A DNA stretch of 64,000 nt from Roseburia_C sp031555935 (GCA_031555935.1 JAVBTX010000035.1:9495-73494), one strand, 5' to 3'; positions 43,779 through 53,412 are shown, numbered from the stretch's first letter. Program-made: numbers and translations. Notes: generated by a model not told the origin, from the letters alone.

Positions 43779-44690
43779 CTAAGGAGTCAACGACTGATTC
43801 AACAACCGAATATAATGATTTGCCTCCCGCAGTACATGGTCTGCTAACAGTGGCAGAATAATCGAGCGAATCCGACACTGATTAATACCAATTGTACCCT
43901 GCTCTTTGAAATCCCGATATTCGATCGTTTCTTCTAGTGTAGATGTAGTAATCTCCTTCATACTAGCCTCAAAAGCCGTCCGAGTTGCTGTTATCAATTC
44001 GGAGTAATCGGTCGCATAATGATTTGCGGTCTGAATCAGCCGGTTTTCCGATGGGTCAAGTAGTCCACGGATAAACATCGCATGTTCCATCATAATTTGA
44101 TCCCAGAAAAGTTCGGTTTCTTTTAAATTTTCATCAATCGACATACCATTTTCCAGATTGGAAATGTGCTCACGGTATAATTTGGCTTCGCGCAGAATGT
44201 GGTCAATAAGTAGAGGATAATTAGCGGTAAACATATTACAGGAAAGGACCTGATTCAAAATGTTTGCCTTAAAATCAATGTAGGAATCCAAATACTGCAT
44301 AGTGTTAGAATTTAGCTCCCTGATACTTTCGGTTAACTCGGGGGTAATCTGTGGGTTAGTGCTGCCGGTCAAGCGGCTTTCTTCCGTTGTGATGTTAGTA
44401 TCAATTAAAATACCAGTAAAATGCTGCGTCTTTTGCTCACTGCCAAAGGTATAATCGGTTACCAACTCACCAGAAGTAATAACACTTGGACGGATAATAC
44501 CATTTGCCAACGAAACTGCATTTTGCAAAATAATTTCAAATAGTTCCTGATACTGTCTGGCGGCATCGGTAAAATCTGGGTTGGCGGGCGTAAACCCAGC
44601 CGTTAGAAAAATGGCGTGCTCCTTCATAATACGCCCAAAAAACAGGTGCAATTCAAGAGATTGGGAAACATATTCTTGTTGACTAATCAT
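43779..44690 (-). CDS. DUF2935 domain protein
   Basis: 303 residues composed of two similar helical halves, each with E..(H)LFFGRIMKEHAIFL or ETELFWDQIMMEHAMFIRGLLDP and a HILREAKLYREH / DHVLREANHYIRLL element. These His/Glu-rich four-helix bundles resemble metal-binding ferritin-like folds. Function unknown; widespread in spore-forming Firmicutes. GGAGC precedes the ATG. Monocistronic. Confidence 0.9.
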   Translation of the reverse strand: MISQQEYVSQSLELHLFFGRIMKEHAIFLTAGFTPANPDFTDAARQYQELFEIILQNAVSLANGIIRPSVITSGELVTDYTFGSEQKTQHFTGILIDTNITTEESRLTGSTNPQITPELTESIRELNSNTMQYLDSYIDFKANILNQVLSCNMFTANYPLLIDHILREAKLYREHISNLENGMSIDENLKETELFWDQIMMEHAMFIRGLLDPSENRLIQTANHYATDYSELITATRTAFEASMKEITTSTLEETIEYRDFKEQGTIGINQCRIRSIILPLLADHVLREANHYIRLLNQSLTP

Positions 44691-44797
44691 AATAAAGCTC
44701 CTTCATTTTCTTGTATATGATATGTTATGATAAGATATATGTGTAATAGAATAGAAAGAAGGTATGCCCTCATTTTGAGGACCAAATAAACTTAAGT

Positions 44798-44845
44798 AAT
44801 AAACGCTCTTGTATATTAAACAGTATATAAGAGTGTTATTTTTGT
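44798..44845 (+). terminator. Orphan terminator-like hairpin
   Basis: AATAAACGCTCTTGTATA (44798-44815) pairs with TATATAAGAGTGTTATT (44824-44840), followed by T5. No rightward gene precedes it, so it may end an untracked small RNA starting in 44700-44790. Confidence 0.5.
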
Positions 44846-44871
44846 GTCATAAGGTGTCAATAAATGTTGGC

Positions 44872-45114
44872 TTTGTCGTATTGTATCAATGCCCCGCCCA
44901 GATTTGTGACTATGGAAGAGGGTTAGAGCTACTTAGTATTCTATCAACGTCCAGCAATGCCCCGACATGGACGTCGGGGCAAGGTGCAGGGCGCCAGGAC
45001 GGCGCCTCTAAGCCGTTTGCGTGGCAATCCACAACCCTAACTTAGAATACTTAGAAGCTCTTACCCTCGCACATCGGAACAAATCTGGGCGGGGCATTGA
45101 TACAATACGACAAA
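44872..45114. repeat. 243-bp palindromic element with perfect 36-bp ends
   Basis: The terminal 36 bp (44872-44907 and 45079-45114) are perfect inverted repeats. A second pair of arms (44918-44943 and 45042-45067) matches at 23 of 26 positions. The GC-rich centre (44944-45041) contains further hairpins: GCCCCGAC / GTCGGGGC and GGCGCC / GGCGCC. There is no coding potential and no clear target duplication. It could be a non-autonomous mobile element (MITE-like) or a large structured RNA. It lies in the gene-free stretch 44691-45258. Confidence 0.85.
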
Positions 45115-45146
45115 TCACAACCTTAATTTCCCCCCCCCAAAAATGT

Positions 45147-45179
45147 TTTACAAACAATTTACACAACCATGAATATAAA
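45147..45179 (+). promoter_or_regulatory. Candidate PhoP box and promoter of the pst operon
   Basis: TTTACA (45147-45152) and TTTACA (45158-45163) are 11 bp apart, matching the TT(A/T)ACA direct repeats bound by PhoP in Firmicutes; TATAAA (45174-45179) follows. A run of nine C lies just upstream (45130-45138). Confidence 0.55.
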
Positions 45180-45258
45180 TTTTACCTCCCCAAAGTATCC
45201 TAAATTTGTACCGAAGAGTGAAAACAAAAAAAGAAAGATATTAATGGAGGAAATTAAT

Positions 45259-46230
45259 ATGAAGAAGTTATTGGCAATGATGCTGACAGGAGCATTATTA
45301 GTAGGAACCTTAACAGGATGTGGAAATGCAGCAAACAACAACAATGCAGGAGCAAATGCAAACACACCATCACAGCAGGATGACAGCGCCGACAAAGATG
45401 CAAAAGATACACCAGAAGTAAGCGATAGCGCATCCAGCTTTGATGCAGAAGAATATATCAGCATCGTCTCTCGTGAAGACGGTTCTGGAACAAGAGGAGC
45501 GTTCATCGAATTGTTCGGTATCGAACAGAAGGATGAAAACGGAGATAAAATCGACTATACAACCGATGAAGCAATCATCACCAACAGCACCGAGGTAATG
45601 TTAACATCAGTAGCAGGTAATGAATACGCAATCGGTTATGTATCACTTGGTTCATTAAACGAAACCGTAAAAGCATTGAAGATTGACGGAAACGAAGCAA
45701 CCGTAGATAACATCAAAAGTGGTACTTACACCATATCCCGTCCATTTAACATTGCAACCAAGGATGGCGTAAGTGAAGTCGCACAGGATTTCATCAACTA
45801 TATCTTAAGTGCTGACGCACAGAGTGTAATCGAAGGCAAAGGATATATTTCAGTATCCGAGGCAGAAGCATTTACATCAAACAATGCAACCGGAAAAATC
45901 GTTGTTGCTGGTTCATCTTCTGTAACGCCAGTAATGGAGAAGTTAATGGAAGCTTACTTGGAAATCAACAGCGGTGCTGAAATCGAGATTCAGGAAAGTG
46001 ATTCAACAACCGGTATGACTGCAACAATGGAAGGAACGTGTGATATTGGAATGGCATCCCGCGAATTGAAAGACAGCGAAGTAGAAGCAGGATTAACAAG
46101 CACAATCATTGCAATGGATGGTATTGCCGTAATCGTTAACCAGAACTGCCCAATTGATGACCTGACAACAGAAGATGTTATGAACATCTATACCGGCGTA
46201 AATACAACTTGGGATACAGTCATCAAATAA
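45259..46230 (+). CDS. pstS: Phosphate-binding lipoprotein PstS, circularly permuted
   Basis: 323 residues. Lipobox LTGC, then a low-complexity Asn/Ala/Asp linker. The domain order is reversed relative to ordinary PstS: first the segment normally in the second half (ISIVSREDGSGTRGAF, YAIGYVSLGSL, FINYILSADAQ, YISV), then the normally N-terminal half (KIVVAGSSSVTPVMEKL, DIGMASREL, IAMDGIAVIVN, IYTGVNTTW). Phosphate-binding residues (SGTR, SSS, S in MASRE) are all present. GGAGG is 8 nt before ATG 45259. First gene of pstSCAB-phoU. Confidence 0.93.
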   Translation: MKKLLAMMLTGALLVGTLTGCGNAANNNNAGANANTPSQQDDSADKDAKDTPEVSDSASSFDAEEYISIVSREDGSGTRGAFIELFGIEQKDENGDKIDYTTDEAIITNSTEVMLTSVAGNEYAIGYVSLGSLNETVKALKIDGNEATVDNIKSGTYTISRPFNIATKDGVSEVAQDFINYILSADAQSVIEGKGYISVSEAEAFTSNNATGKIVVAGSSSVTPVMEKLMEAYLEINSGAEIEIQESDSTTGMTATMEGTCDIGMASRELKDSEVEAGLTSTIIAMDGIAVIVNQNCPIDDLTTEDVMNIYTGVNTTWDTVIK

Positions 46231-46273
46231 TAAATCTGAGTCCTAGATATGATAAGGTCGATTGGAGATAAGA

Positions 46274-47128
46274 ATGAACGATAAAAAAGAAAAAATCATG
46301 CAAATTGTCTTCTTACTAACTGCCAGTGTTTCCATCCTGGCAGTTGCCTTAATCTGTGTGTTCTTGTTTGTGAATGGTTTTCCAGCACTAAAAGAAATCG
46401 GATTAGGAAAATTTTTGTTGGGCCAGGCATGGAAACCGGGAAATGACAAGTATGGTGTCTTTCCAATGATTGTGGGAAGCTTATATATCACCGCGGGAGC
46501 AATTGTTATTGGCGTACCAATTGGTATCTTGACCGCAATATTTATGGCAAGATTCTGTCCAAAGAAAATATATACAATATTAAAACCGATGGTTAACTTG
46601 TTAGCTGGTATACCATCCATTGTATATGGATTTTTTGGATTAGTTGTGCTTGTGCCATTTATCAGAGAGCATTTTAAAGGCGATGGAAACAATATTTTGA
46701 CGGCCTCAATCCTACTTGGCATAATGATACTGCCAACGATTATCAGTGTATCGGAGTCCGCAATTCGAGCCGTTCCGGAAAGCTATTATGAAGGTTCCCT
46801 GGCACTTGGGGCAACCCATGAAAGAAGTGTCTTTTTAACGATTGTACCGGCGGCAAAATCAGGTATCTTGGCGGCAATCATCCTTGGTGTTGGTCGGGCG
46901 ATTGGCGAAACAATGGCGGTTATAATGGTAGCCGGAAATCAAGCCAGAGTGCCGGACAGCATTTTCAAAGGGGTGCGGACATTGACGACAAACATTGTAA
47001 TGGAAATGGGTTATGCGACTGATTTACATCGAGAAGCATTAATTGCAACCGGTGTAGTATTGTTTGTCTTTATTTTAATAATTAACTTATCCTTCTCAAT
47101 GATAAAACGGAGGTCAGCAAAAGCATGA
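46274..47128 (+). CDS. pstC: Phosphate ABC transporter permease PstC
   Basis: 284 residues, six membrane helices, MetI-type permease signature (GVGRAIGETMAVIMVAGN) and PstC/A motif LAGIPSIVYGFFGL. It forms the membrane channel with PstA. ATG 46274 follows GGAG; an upstream TTG at 46262 is less likely. The stop overlaps the pstA start by 4 nt. Confidence 0.95.
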   Translation: MNDKKEKIMQIVFLLTASVSILAVALICVFLFVNGFPALKEIGLGKFLLGQAWKPGNDKYGVFPMIVGSLYITAGAIVIGVPIGILTAIFMARFCPKKIYTILKPMVNLLAGIPSIVYGFFGLVVLVPFIREHFKGDGNNILTASILLGIMILPTIISVSESAIRAVPESYYEGSLALGATHERSVFLTIVPAAKSGILAAIILGVGRAIGETMAVIMVAGNQARVPDSIFKGVRTLTTNIVMEMGYATDLHREALIATGVVLFVFILIINLSFSMIKRRSAKA

Positions 47129-48045
47129 GTGAAGCGGTTGTAAGACAAAAAATTACAAAAGAGGAACCGATTATCAAAGCGATCAATAAGCAGTCGGTTC
47201 AGAATAAATTAAAATCCTATATCAGACATCCAGGTTCATTGCTGTTATGGTTATTGGTATTGATATCAGCCGTAATAACTGCTGGCATACTAATATTTTT
47301 GATTGGATATATTTTGGTTCATGGGGTTCCTTATTTGACCAAGGAATTATTTGCTTGGAAATACACATCGGATAATGTCTCAATGATGCCGGCATTAATT
47401 AATACTGTGATTATGACCTTGGTATCACTGGCACTGGCAGTTCCATTTGGAATTGGTTCGGCCATTTATCTTGTGGAATATGCAAAGCGCGGCAATAAAT
47501 TTGTTGAAGTAATTCGGGTAACCGCGGAGACACTGACGGGAATCCCATCCATCATTTATGGTTTGTTCGGTATGTTGTTTTTTGGCACAACACTAAAATG
47601 GGGCTATTCGATGCTGTCCGGTGCATGTACGCTGGCCATCATGGTATTGCCAGTTATTATGCGAACAACCGAGGAAGCCCTAATCGCCGTACCGGATTCT
47701 TACCGGGAAGGAAGCTTTGGGCTAGGAGCCGGAAGACTGCGAACGGTATTTCGGATTGTCCTTCCAGCGGCAATACCAGGAATCATGTCCGGCGTTATCC
47801 TATCAATCGGACGTATCGTTGGCGAAACAGCAGCCCTGATTTATACTGCCGGAACCATCGCGAAGGTAGCAGGAAACTTGATGAACTCCGGCCGAACGCT
47901 GGCAATCCATATGTACTCCCTATCAAGAGAGGGAATGCATACGAATGAAGCATACGCAACAGCGGTAATTTTACTGCTAATTGTATTCTTAATCAATGGA
48001 TTATCGGGACTAGTGGCAAAGAAGTTCACGAGAGGAGATGAATAG
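47125..48045 (+). CDS. pstA: Phosphate ABC transporter permease PstA
   Basis: 306 residues, six membrane helices, motifs TGIPSIIYGLFGMLF and SIGRIVGETAALIYTAG. A hydrophilic N-terminus of about 45 residues precedes the first helix. It overlaps pstC by ATGA and is followed after 2 nt by pstB. Confidence 0.95.
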   Translation: MSEAVVRQKITKEEPIIKAINKQSVQNKLKSYIRHPGSLLLWLLVLISAVITAGILIFLIGYILVHGVPYLTKELFAWKYTSDNVSMMPALINTVIMTLVSLALAVPFGIGSAIYLVEYAKRGNKFVEVIRVTAETLTGIPSIIYGLFGMLFFGTTLKWGYSMLSGACTLAIMVLPVIMRTTEEALIAVPDSYREGSFGLGAGRLRTVFRIVLPAAIPGIMSGVILSIGRIVGETAALIYTAGTIAKVAGNLMNSGRTLAIHMYSLSREGMHTNEAYATAVILLLIVFLINGLSGLVAKKFTRGDE

Positions 48046-48047
48046 AC

Positions 48048-48809
48048 ATGACAGAAGCAAGAAGTAAATTTTGCGTGAAGGATTTGAATCTATATTATGG
48101 CGATTTTCACGCGTTAAAAGATATTGATATGGAATTAGAAAAAAATGAGATATCCGCATTCATTGGACCGAGTGGCTGCGGTAAATCAACCTTCTTAAAA
48201 AGCCTAAATCGAATGAATGATTTGGTCGAGGGGTGTAAAATCACCGGTAATGTACGCCTGGATGGTGAAGATATCTATGGTGGAATGGATGTCAGCCATT
48301 TACGGAAACGGGTTGGAATGGTATTCCAGAAACCAAATCCATTTCCTATGAGCGTCTATGACAATGTGGCTTATGGACCGAGAACACACGGCATCCACAG
48401 CAAAGCAAAATTAGATGAAATTGTTGAAACATCCTTGCGCAATGCCGCAATCTGGGATGAATTAAAAGACCGTTTGAAAAAAAGTGCGTTAGGTCTATCT
48501 GGTGGACAGCAGCAGAGACTTTGCATCGCCAGAGCATTGGCGGTACAGCCAGAAGTAATATTGATGGATGAACCAACATCAGCATTGGACCCGATTTCTA
48601 CTTCTAAAATAGAAGACTTAGTAATTGAACTGAAAAAGGATTATACCATTATTATGGTAACTCATAATATGCAGCAGGCAACCCGCGTATCTGATAAGAC
48701 GGTATTTTTCTTATTAGGAGAAGTGATTGAAAGCGGAAGGACCGAGGAGCTGTTCTCGATGCCGAGAGATAAGCGCACAGAGGATTATATCACAGGGAGG
48801 TTCGGTTAA
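48048..48809 (+). CDS. pstB: Phosphate ABC transporter ATP-binding protein PstB
   Basis: 253 residues, standard length. Walker A GPSGCGKST (40-48), Q-loop region VGMVFQKPNPFPMSVYDNVAYG (PstB-typical), signature LSGGQQQRL, Walker B VILMDEP. It powers phosphate import at the cytosolic face. The stop abuts the phoU ATG. Confidence 0.97.
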   Translation: MTEARSKFCVKDLNLYYGDFHALKDIDMELEKNEISAFIGPSGCGKSTFLKSLNRMNDLVEGCKITGNVRLDGEDIYGGMDVSHLRKRVGMVFQKPNPFPMSVYDNVAYGPRTHGIHSKAKLDEIVETSLRNAAIWDELKDRLKKSALGLSGGQQQRLCIARALAVQPEVILMDEPTSALDPISTSKIEDLVIELKKDYTIIMVTHNMQQATRVSDKTVFFLLGEVIESGRTEELFSMPRDKRTEDYITGRFG

Positions 48810-49454
48810 ATGCGTAATCGTTTTGATAAACAGATAGAATTGTTAAATAATCAGTTAATAGAGATGGGCAGTATGATTGAAAGTGCCATCGAAATGGCAG
48901 TATCAGCATTGGTGACCCAGAACGTTGATAAAGCAAATGAAGCAATTATTTTTGATGAAGATATAAATGAGATGGAAAAACAAATTGAGGGACTTTGCAT
49001 GAAGCTGTTATTGCAGCAGCAGCCAGTGGCAAAGGACTTAAGACTGATTTCATCCGCGCTGAAAATGATTACCGACATGGAACGGATTGGCGACCATGCG
49101 GCAGACATCTCAGAAATGACCATCTTAATGGCGGGCACACCGTATATTGTCAACCCGAAACACATTCAGGGCATGGCCAAGGAAACCACCGACATGGTAA
49201 TCAAAAGTGTCAATGCATTTGTAAATAAAGATATTGGATTAGCCAGAGCGGTGATTGACCAGGATGATGTCGTTGATAATTTATTTATGCAAGTAAAGCA
49301 GGAGTTGATAACCTTGATTAACCAGAACGCTGAATATGGTGAGCAGGCCACCGATATTCTGATGGTTGCAAAATATTTTGAGCGAATTGGCGACCATGCA
49401 ACGAACATTGCAGAATGGGTAATTTACTCGATGACCGGAAAACATGATGACTAA
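48810..49454 (+). CDS. phoU: Phosphate signalling protein PhoU
   Basis: 214 residues, two PhoU repeats, each with an E/DxxxD metal-type motif: ITDMERIGDHAADIS and VAKYFERIGDHATNIAEW. It couples Pst transport to PhoR repression. The ATG follows the pstB stop directly with an internal GGGAGG in pstB. Confidence 0.96.
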   Translation: MRNRFDKQIELLNNQLIEMGSMIESAIEMAVSALVTQNVDKANEAIIFDEDINEMEKQIEGLCMKLLLQQQPVAKDLRLISSALKMITDMERIGDHAADISEMTILMAGTPYIVNPKHIQGMAKETTDMVIKSVNAFVNKDIGLARAVIDQDDVVDNLFMQVKQELITLINQNAEYGEQATDILMVAKYFERIGDHATNIAEWVIYSMTGKHDD

Positions 49455-49614
49455 AAAAGAAAAATTTTAAGATACAAAAAATGAATAAAATCCTGCTATT
49501 TTACAAATTAGTCTTGTCAAATACATATAAACTGTATTATGTTAGATATGTATGCAATTCATTAATTTGTGAAAACTAAAGAAGACGAGGACGTCACTTT
49601 AAGAGGAGGATTTC

Positions 49615-51372
49615 ATGGATATATTTGGAATACTATCGCTAATCGGCGGATTGGCACTATTTTTATACGGAATGAGCGTTATGGGCGGCGGCTTGGAAAA
49701 AATATCCGGTGGTAAATTAGAGCGGATCTTAGAGAAGCTGACATCAAACCCATTTAAAGCCGTATTACTTGGTGCCGGCGTAACCGCTGTCATTCAATCA
49801 TCATCCGCAACGACGGTAATGGTAGTTGGATTTGTAAACTCTGGCATTATGAAGCTTTCCCAGGCAATTGGGATTGTGATGGGTGCCAATGTGGGAACCA
49901 CAGTAACATCATGGATTTTAAGTTTGACCGGTATTCAGGGCGACAGCATCTGGATAAAGATGCTGAAACCATCATCATTTTCGCCAATCTTGGCGGTAAT
50001 TGGTGTCATCCTGTATATGTCAGGGAAAAACAGCAAGAAAAAGGATGTTGGTGAAATACTGTTAGGCTTTGCGGTGTTGATGTTTGGTATGGAAGCAATG
50101 AGTGGAGCGGTTGGACCGTTGGCTGAAGTACCGGAATTTACTAATATATTAACGATGTTCCGTAACCCAATCCTCGGTATTCTGGTAGGTGCAATTTTAA
50201 CGGCCGTTATTCAGAGTTCCTCGGCATCGGTGGGAATTTTGCAGGCCCTTTCGGTAACCGGAGCATTTACCTATGGCTCGGTAATTCCAATTATTATGGG
50301 TCAGAACATCGGAACATGTGTCACGGCGATGCTATCCTCGATTGGCGCAAATCGCAATGCCAAACGGACGGCATTTGTCCATTTATATTTTAATATAATC
50401 GGAACAGTAGTGTTCTCGCTGCTATACTATTCAGCAAATGCTATTTTTGAGTTTTCATTTGCGAATGAGACTGTGGGTGTGGCGGGAATTGCTCTGATTC
50501 ATAGTATTTTTAACATATTTACCACCTTACTGTTGTTGCCATTTACCAAACTATTAGAGAAATTGGCATATCTCACCCTTCCAGTTTTGGACGAAGAGAA
50601 AAATATCGTAAAAGAAGAACTAACGTTGTTAGATGAACGTTTCTTAGCAACACCATCGTTTGCAATTGAACAGTGCTATACCGCATCCAGACAGATGGCT
50701 GAGATTAGCCGGGATACATTTTTTGCAGCAATGGAGTTGTTAAATCAATATTCTGATGAAAAAGTGGCAGAGATTATCGAAAAAGAAGAACTGCTTGACC
50801 ATTATGAGGATAAGATTCGTGGCTACTTAACGAGACTGAGCAGTGAGAATGTGAGTCATGCTGACAGCCAGAATGTATCAACATTATTACATTGTATCAC
50901 TGATATTGAGCGTATTTCGGACCATGCTGTCAATGTTGTTGAATGCGTGCAGGAAATGCAGAAAAAAGAATTGGAATTTTCCAAGAAAGCGGTCGAGGAA
51001 ATGGGCATCTTCGCAAGTGCCATCCATGATATTCTAGAGCGTTCAGTTCGTGCGTTTGTAACCGAGGACCTGGAATTGGCAACAAGTGTAGAGCCATTGG
51101 AGGAAGTGATTGACGAGCTGAATAAAAGTGTTAAAAAGCGTCATATCAAGCGGCTTCGCAAAGGAAAATGCACGATTGAACTCGGTCTGGTGCTATCAGA
51201 TATTGCGACCAACTACGAGCGAGTGGCCGACCATTGCTCAAATATTGCAGTATATATGATTCAGATTCAAGATGGTGAGTTGGAAGAGCATGAATATATC
51301 AATCAGTTAAAAGAGAATGACAACTTTAATTCACAGGTAGAAAATTATAAAAAGATATATATGCTTCCATAA
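49615..51372 (+). CDS. Na+/phosphate cotransporter with C-terminal PhoU-like domain
   Basis: 585 residues. NptA/Na-Pi cotransporter (SLC34-like) repeats with QSSSA at 61-65 and again about 203, eight or so membrane helices (1-320), then a cytosolic PhoU-like helical domain (about 345-560; CITDIERISDHAVNVVECVQ, ATNYERVADHCSNIAVYM). Low-affinity phosphate transport, with the PhoU domain likely regulatory. AGAGGAGG precedes the ATG. It has its own candidate promoter (TTGTCA 49514, TATTAT 49535) and is followed after 18 nt by the PhoP-like regulator. Confidence 0.93.
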   Translation: MDIFGILSLIGGLALFLYGMSVMGGGLEKISGGKLERILEKLTSNPFKAVLLGAGVTAVIQSSSATTVMVVGFVNSGIMKLSQAIGIVMGANVGTTVTSWILSLTGIQGDSIWIKMLKPSSFSPILAVIGVILYMSGKNSKKKDVGEILLGFAVLMFGMEAMSGAVGPLAEVPEFTNILTMFRNPILGILVGAILTAVIQSSSASVGILQALSVTGAFTYGSVIPIIMGQNIGTCVTAMLSSIGANRNAKRTAFVHLYFNIIGTVVFSLLYYSANAIFEFSFANETVGVAGIALIHSIFNIFTTLLLLPFTKLLEKLAYLTLPVLDEEKNIVKEELTLLDERFLATPSFAIEQCYTASRQMAEISRDTFFAAMELLNQYSDEKVAEIIEKEELLDHYEDKIRGYLTRLSSENVSHADSQNVSTLLHCITDIERISDHAVNVVECVQEMQKKELEFSKKAVEEMGIFASAIHDILERSVRAFVTEDLELATSVEPLEEVIDELNKSVKKRHIKRLRKGKCTIELGLVLSDIATNYERVADHCSNIAVYMIQIQDGELEEHEYINQLKENDNFNSQVENYKKIYMLP

Positions 51373-51390
51373 AGAAACGGAGGGACCCCA

Positions 51391-52065
51391 ATGTCCTTAA
51401 TTTATATCGTAGAAGATGATGTAAATATTCGGGAAATAGAGCGATATGCGCTAAAGAACAGCGGCTATTCCGTGAGCGAGTTTGATTGCGGAAAAGAGCT
51501 GTTTTTGGCTACCGAAAAAGAGATACCAAGCCTTATTATATTAGATATTATGCTTCCGGGAGAAGATGGGCTGGATATTCTGACTAATATTCGTAAAAAT
51601 CATGCACTGGAGAAAGTACCGGTGATAATGGTGACGGCGAAAACCTCAGAGATTGACAAGGTACGCGGTCTTGATATGGGGGCAGATGATTATATTACCA
51701 AGCCGTTTGGTGTGATGGAGCTAATCTCTAGAGTAAAGGCATTACTGCGCCGAACTCAGCCGGAAATGGAAGATAAGGAACAGCTAATGTGTGCGGGTAT
51801 TACGCTGGACACAGAAAGACATGTGGTGAAGGTCGATCAAAAACCATGTGAGCTGACGTTTAAAGAATTTGAATTGTTAAGATATTTAATGATTAATGAA
51901 GGAATTGTTCTATCGCGGGATAAAATAATGAATCACGTATGGGGTTTTGAGTATGAAGGCGAAAGCCGCACGGTGGATATGCATATCAAAACGCTTCGCC
52001 AGAAATTAGGTGAAGGCGGTGCAGTAATTAAGACCGTTCGAAATGTGGGATATCTGATCGAGTAA
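51391..52065 (+). CDS. phoP: OmpR/PhoB-family response regulator (PhoP-like)
   Basis: 224 residues. REC domain with EDD (8-10), D52 in LDIMLPGEDG, K in YITKPFG; winged-helix DNA-binding domain (about 128-222; ESRTVDMHIKTLRQKLGE). Position between a Pi transporter and a PhoR-like kinase identifies it as the phosphate-starvation regulator. GGAGG precedes the ATG. Confidence 0.93.
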   Translation: MSLIYIVEDDVNIREIERYALKNSGYSVSEFDCGKELFLATEKEIPSLIILDIMLPGEDGLDILTNIRKNHALEKVPVIMVTAKTSEIDKVRGLDMGADDYITKPFGVMELISRVKALLRRTQPEMEDKEQLMCAGITLDTERHVVKVDQKPCELTFKEFELLRYLMINEGIVLSRDKIMNHVWGFEYEGESRTVDMHIKTLRQKLGEGGAVIKTVRNVGYLIE

Positions 52066-52091
52066 TCTGGGATGGACAAACGAGGTATCAT

Positions 52092-53405
52092 ATGAAAAGA
52101 CGTATCAGATCCAGCTTTATGCTGGTATGCATGATTGCAATTGCCACAGCTACGGCCGTTGCCATGTTTTTGTATTATCAGATTCTCAAAGAGCAGGTGT
52201 TTTCGGATTTAAAATCCTATGCACATATTATAACGGAAACAGATTTGGCAGAAATAAGCGGAGAAGAGGGCTATAACCCGTGGCAGGATGAACTGCGAAT
52301 TACATTGATTGACGAAAATGGGGATGTATTGTATGAAAGCTACGCCAACAAGGGAGAAATGGACAATCACCGAGAACGCCCAGAGATAGATCAGGCCTTT
52401 TCTAATGGCGAAGGAACTGCGGTACGTTGGTCTGCAACGGCCTTAATGCATACTTTTTACTATGCCGCCAAGCAGGCAGATGGAAAGGTACTTCGCATTG
52501 GAAAAGATTCAAATAGTATTATGGACCTGGTTGAAAATTCCATTACAATGGTGTGTGCAGTGGCCGTATTGATATTCTTTTTATGTGTGTGGCTCTCATA
52601 TTACTTAACGAAAAAACTAGTAGAACCAATTGAAAAGCTGGCAACGAATATTGTTTTGGTTGATGAGTCCCGGGTATATGAGGAAATTCAACCATTTGTA
52701 ACGACTATCAAGGAACAGCATGTCAGCATTTTAAATAATGCGCATTTACGTCAAGAGTTTACAGCCAACATTTCACATGAGCTGAAAACTCCACTGACCG
52801 CGATTTCCGGATATGCAGAATTAATCGGTAATGGGATGGCTGATGCCGAAGACACCAGACGGTTTGCCGGTGAAATCGGACAGAACTCGGGCCGCTTGCT
52901 GACGTTGATCAATGATATCATTAAACTGTCAGAACTAGATTCCGCAGAATTTGAGATTGACTATGAACCAATTGATTTGTATGAGACAGCGTCAAGCTGT
53001 ATTGATTCGATGAGAATGCAAGCATCAAAACAAGATATCATCATGAGCTTGGTCGGGGAGACTACAATGGTCCGCTCAAATAAGGGCTTGATGGAAGAAT
53101 TATTGTATAATCTATGCAGCAATGCGGTAAGATATAATAAAAGGGGCGGAAGCGTAACCGTGACCGTGACCACAAAATCGGGTCGGCCATATTTGTCGGT
53201 CGAAGATACCGGTATTGGAATATCAACCGAGCATCAGCAGCGAATTTTTGAACGTTTCTACCGTGTCGACAAGAGTCGTTCCAAATCGACAGGTGGCACA
53301 GGGCTTGGTTTGGCGATTGTAAAACATATTGTCGTTCAACATGAGGCTCAGATGACCTTAGAGAGTGTAGAAGGTAAGGGAACGCGGATTGAGATAATCT
53401 TCTAA
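52092..53405 (+). CDS. phoR: PhoR-like sensor histidine kinase
   Basis: 437 residues. Membrane helices about 8-30 and 150-171 flank an extracytoplasmic domain of 120 residues; HisKA with H229 (FTANISHELKTPLTAISGY), HATPase with NLCSNAVRYN, VEDTGIGI, GGTGLGLAIVKHI. No PAS domain is apparent between the second helix and HisKA, shorter than B. subtilis PhoR. It phosphorylates the preceding regulator when phosphate is low. 26 nt after phoP. Confidence 0.92.
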   Translation: MKRRIRSSFMLVCMIAIATATAVAMFLYYQILKEQVFSDLKSYAHIITETDLAEISGEEGYNPWQDELRITLIDENGDVLYESYANKGEMDNHRERPEIDQAFSNGEGTAVRWSATALMHTFYYAAKQADGKVLRIGKDSNSIMDLVENSITMVCAVAVLIFFLCVWLSYYLTKKLVEPIEKLATNIVLVDESRVYEEIQPFVTTIKEQHVSILNNAHLRQEFTANISHELKTPLTAISGYAELIGNGMADAEDTRRFAGEIGQNSGRLLTLINDIIKLSELDSAEFEIDYEPIDLYETASSCIDSMRMQASKQDIIMSLVGETTMVRSNKGLMEELLYNLCSNAVRYNKRGGSVTVTVTTKSGRPYLSVEDTGIGISTEHQQRIFERFYRVDKSRSKSTGGTGLGLAIVKHIVVQHEAQMTLESVEGKGTRIEIIF

Positions 53406-53412
53406 AAAAGGA

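Noticed and set aside
45021..45203. 60-codon ORF within the palindromic element
   Set aside because: Its coding strand is dictated by the inverted repeat; no ribosome-binding site.
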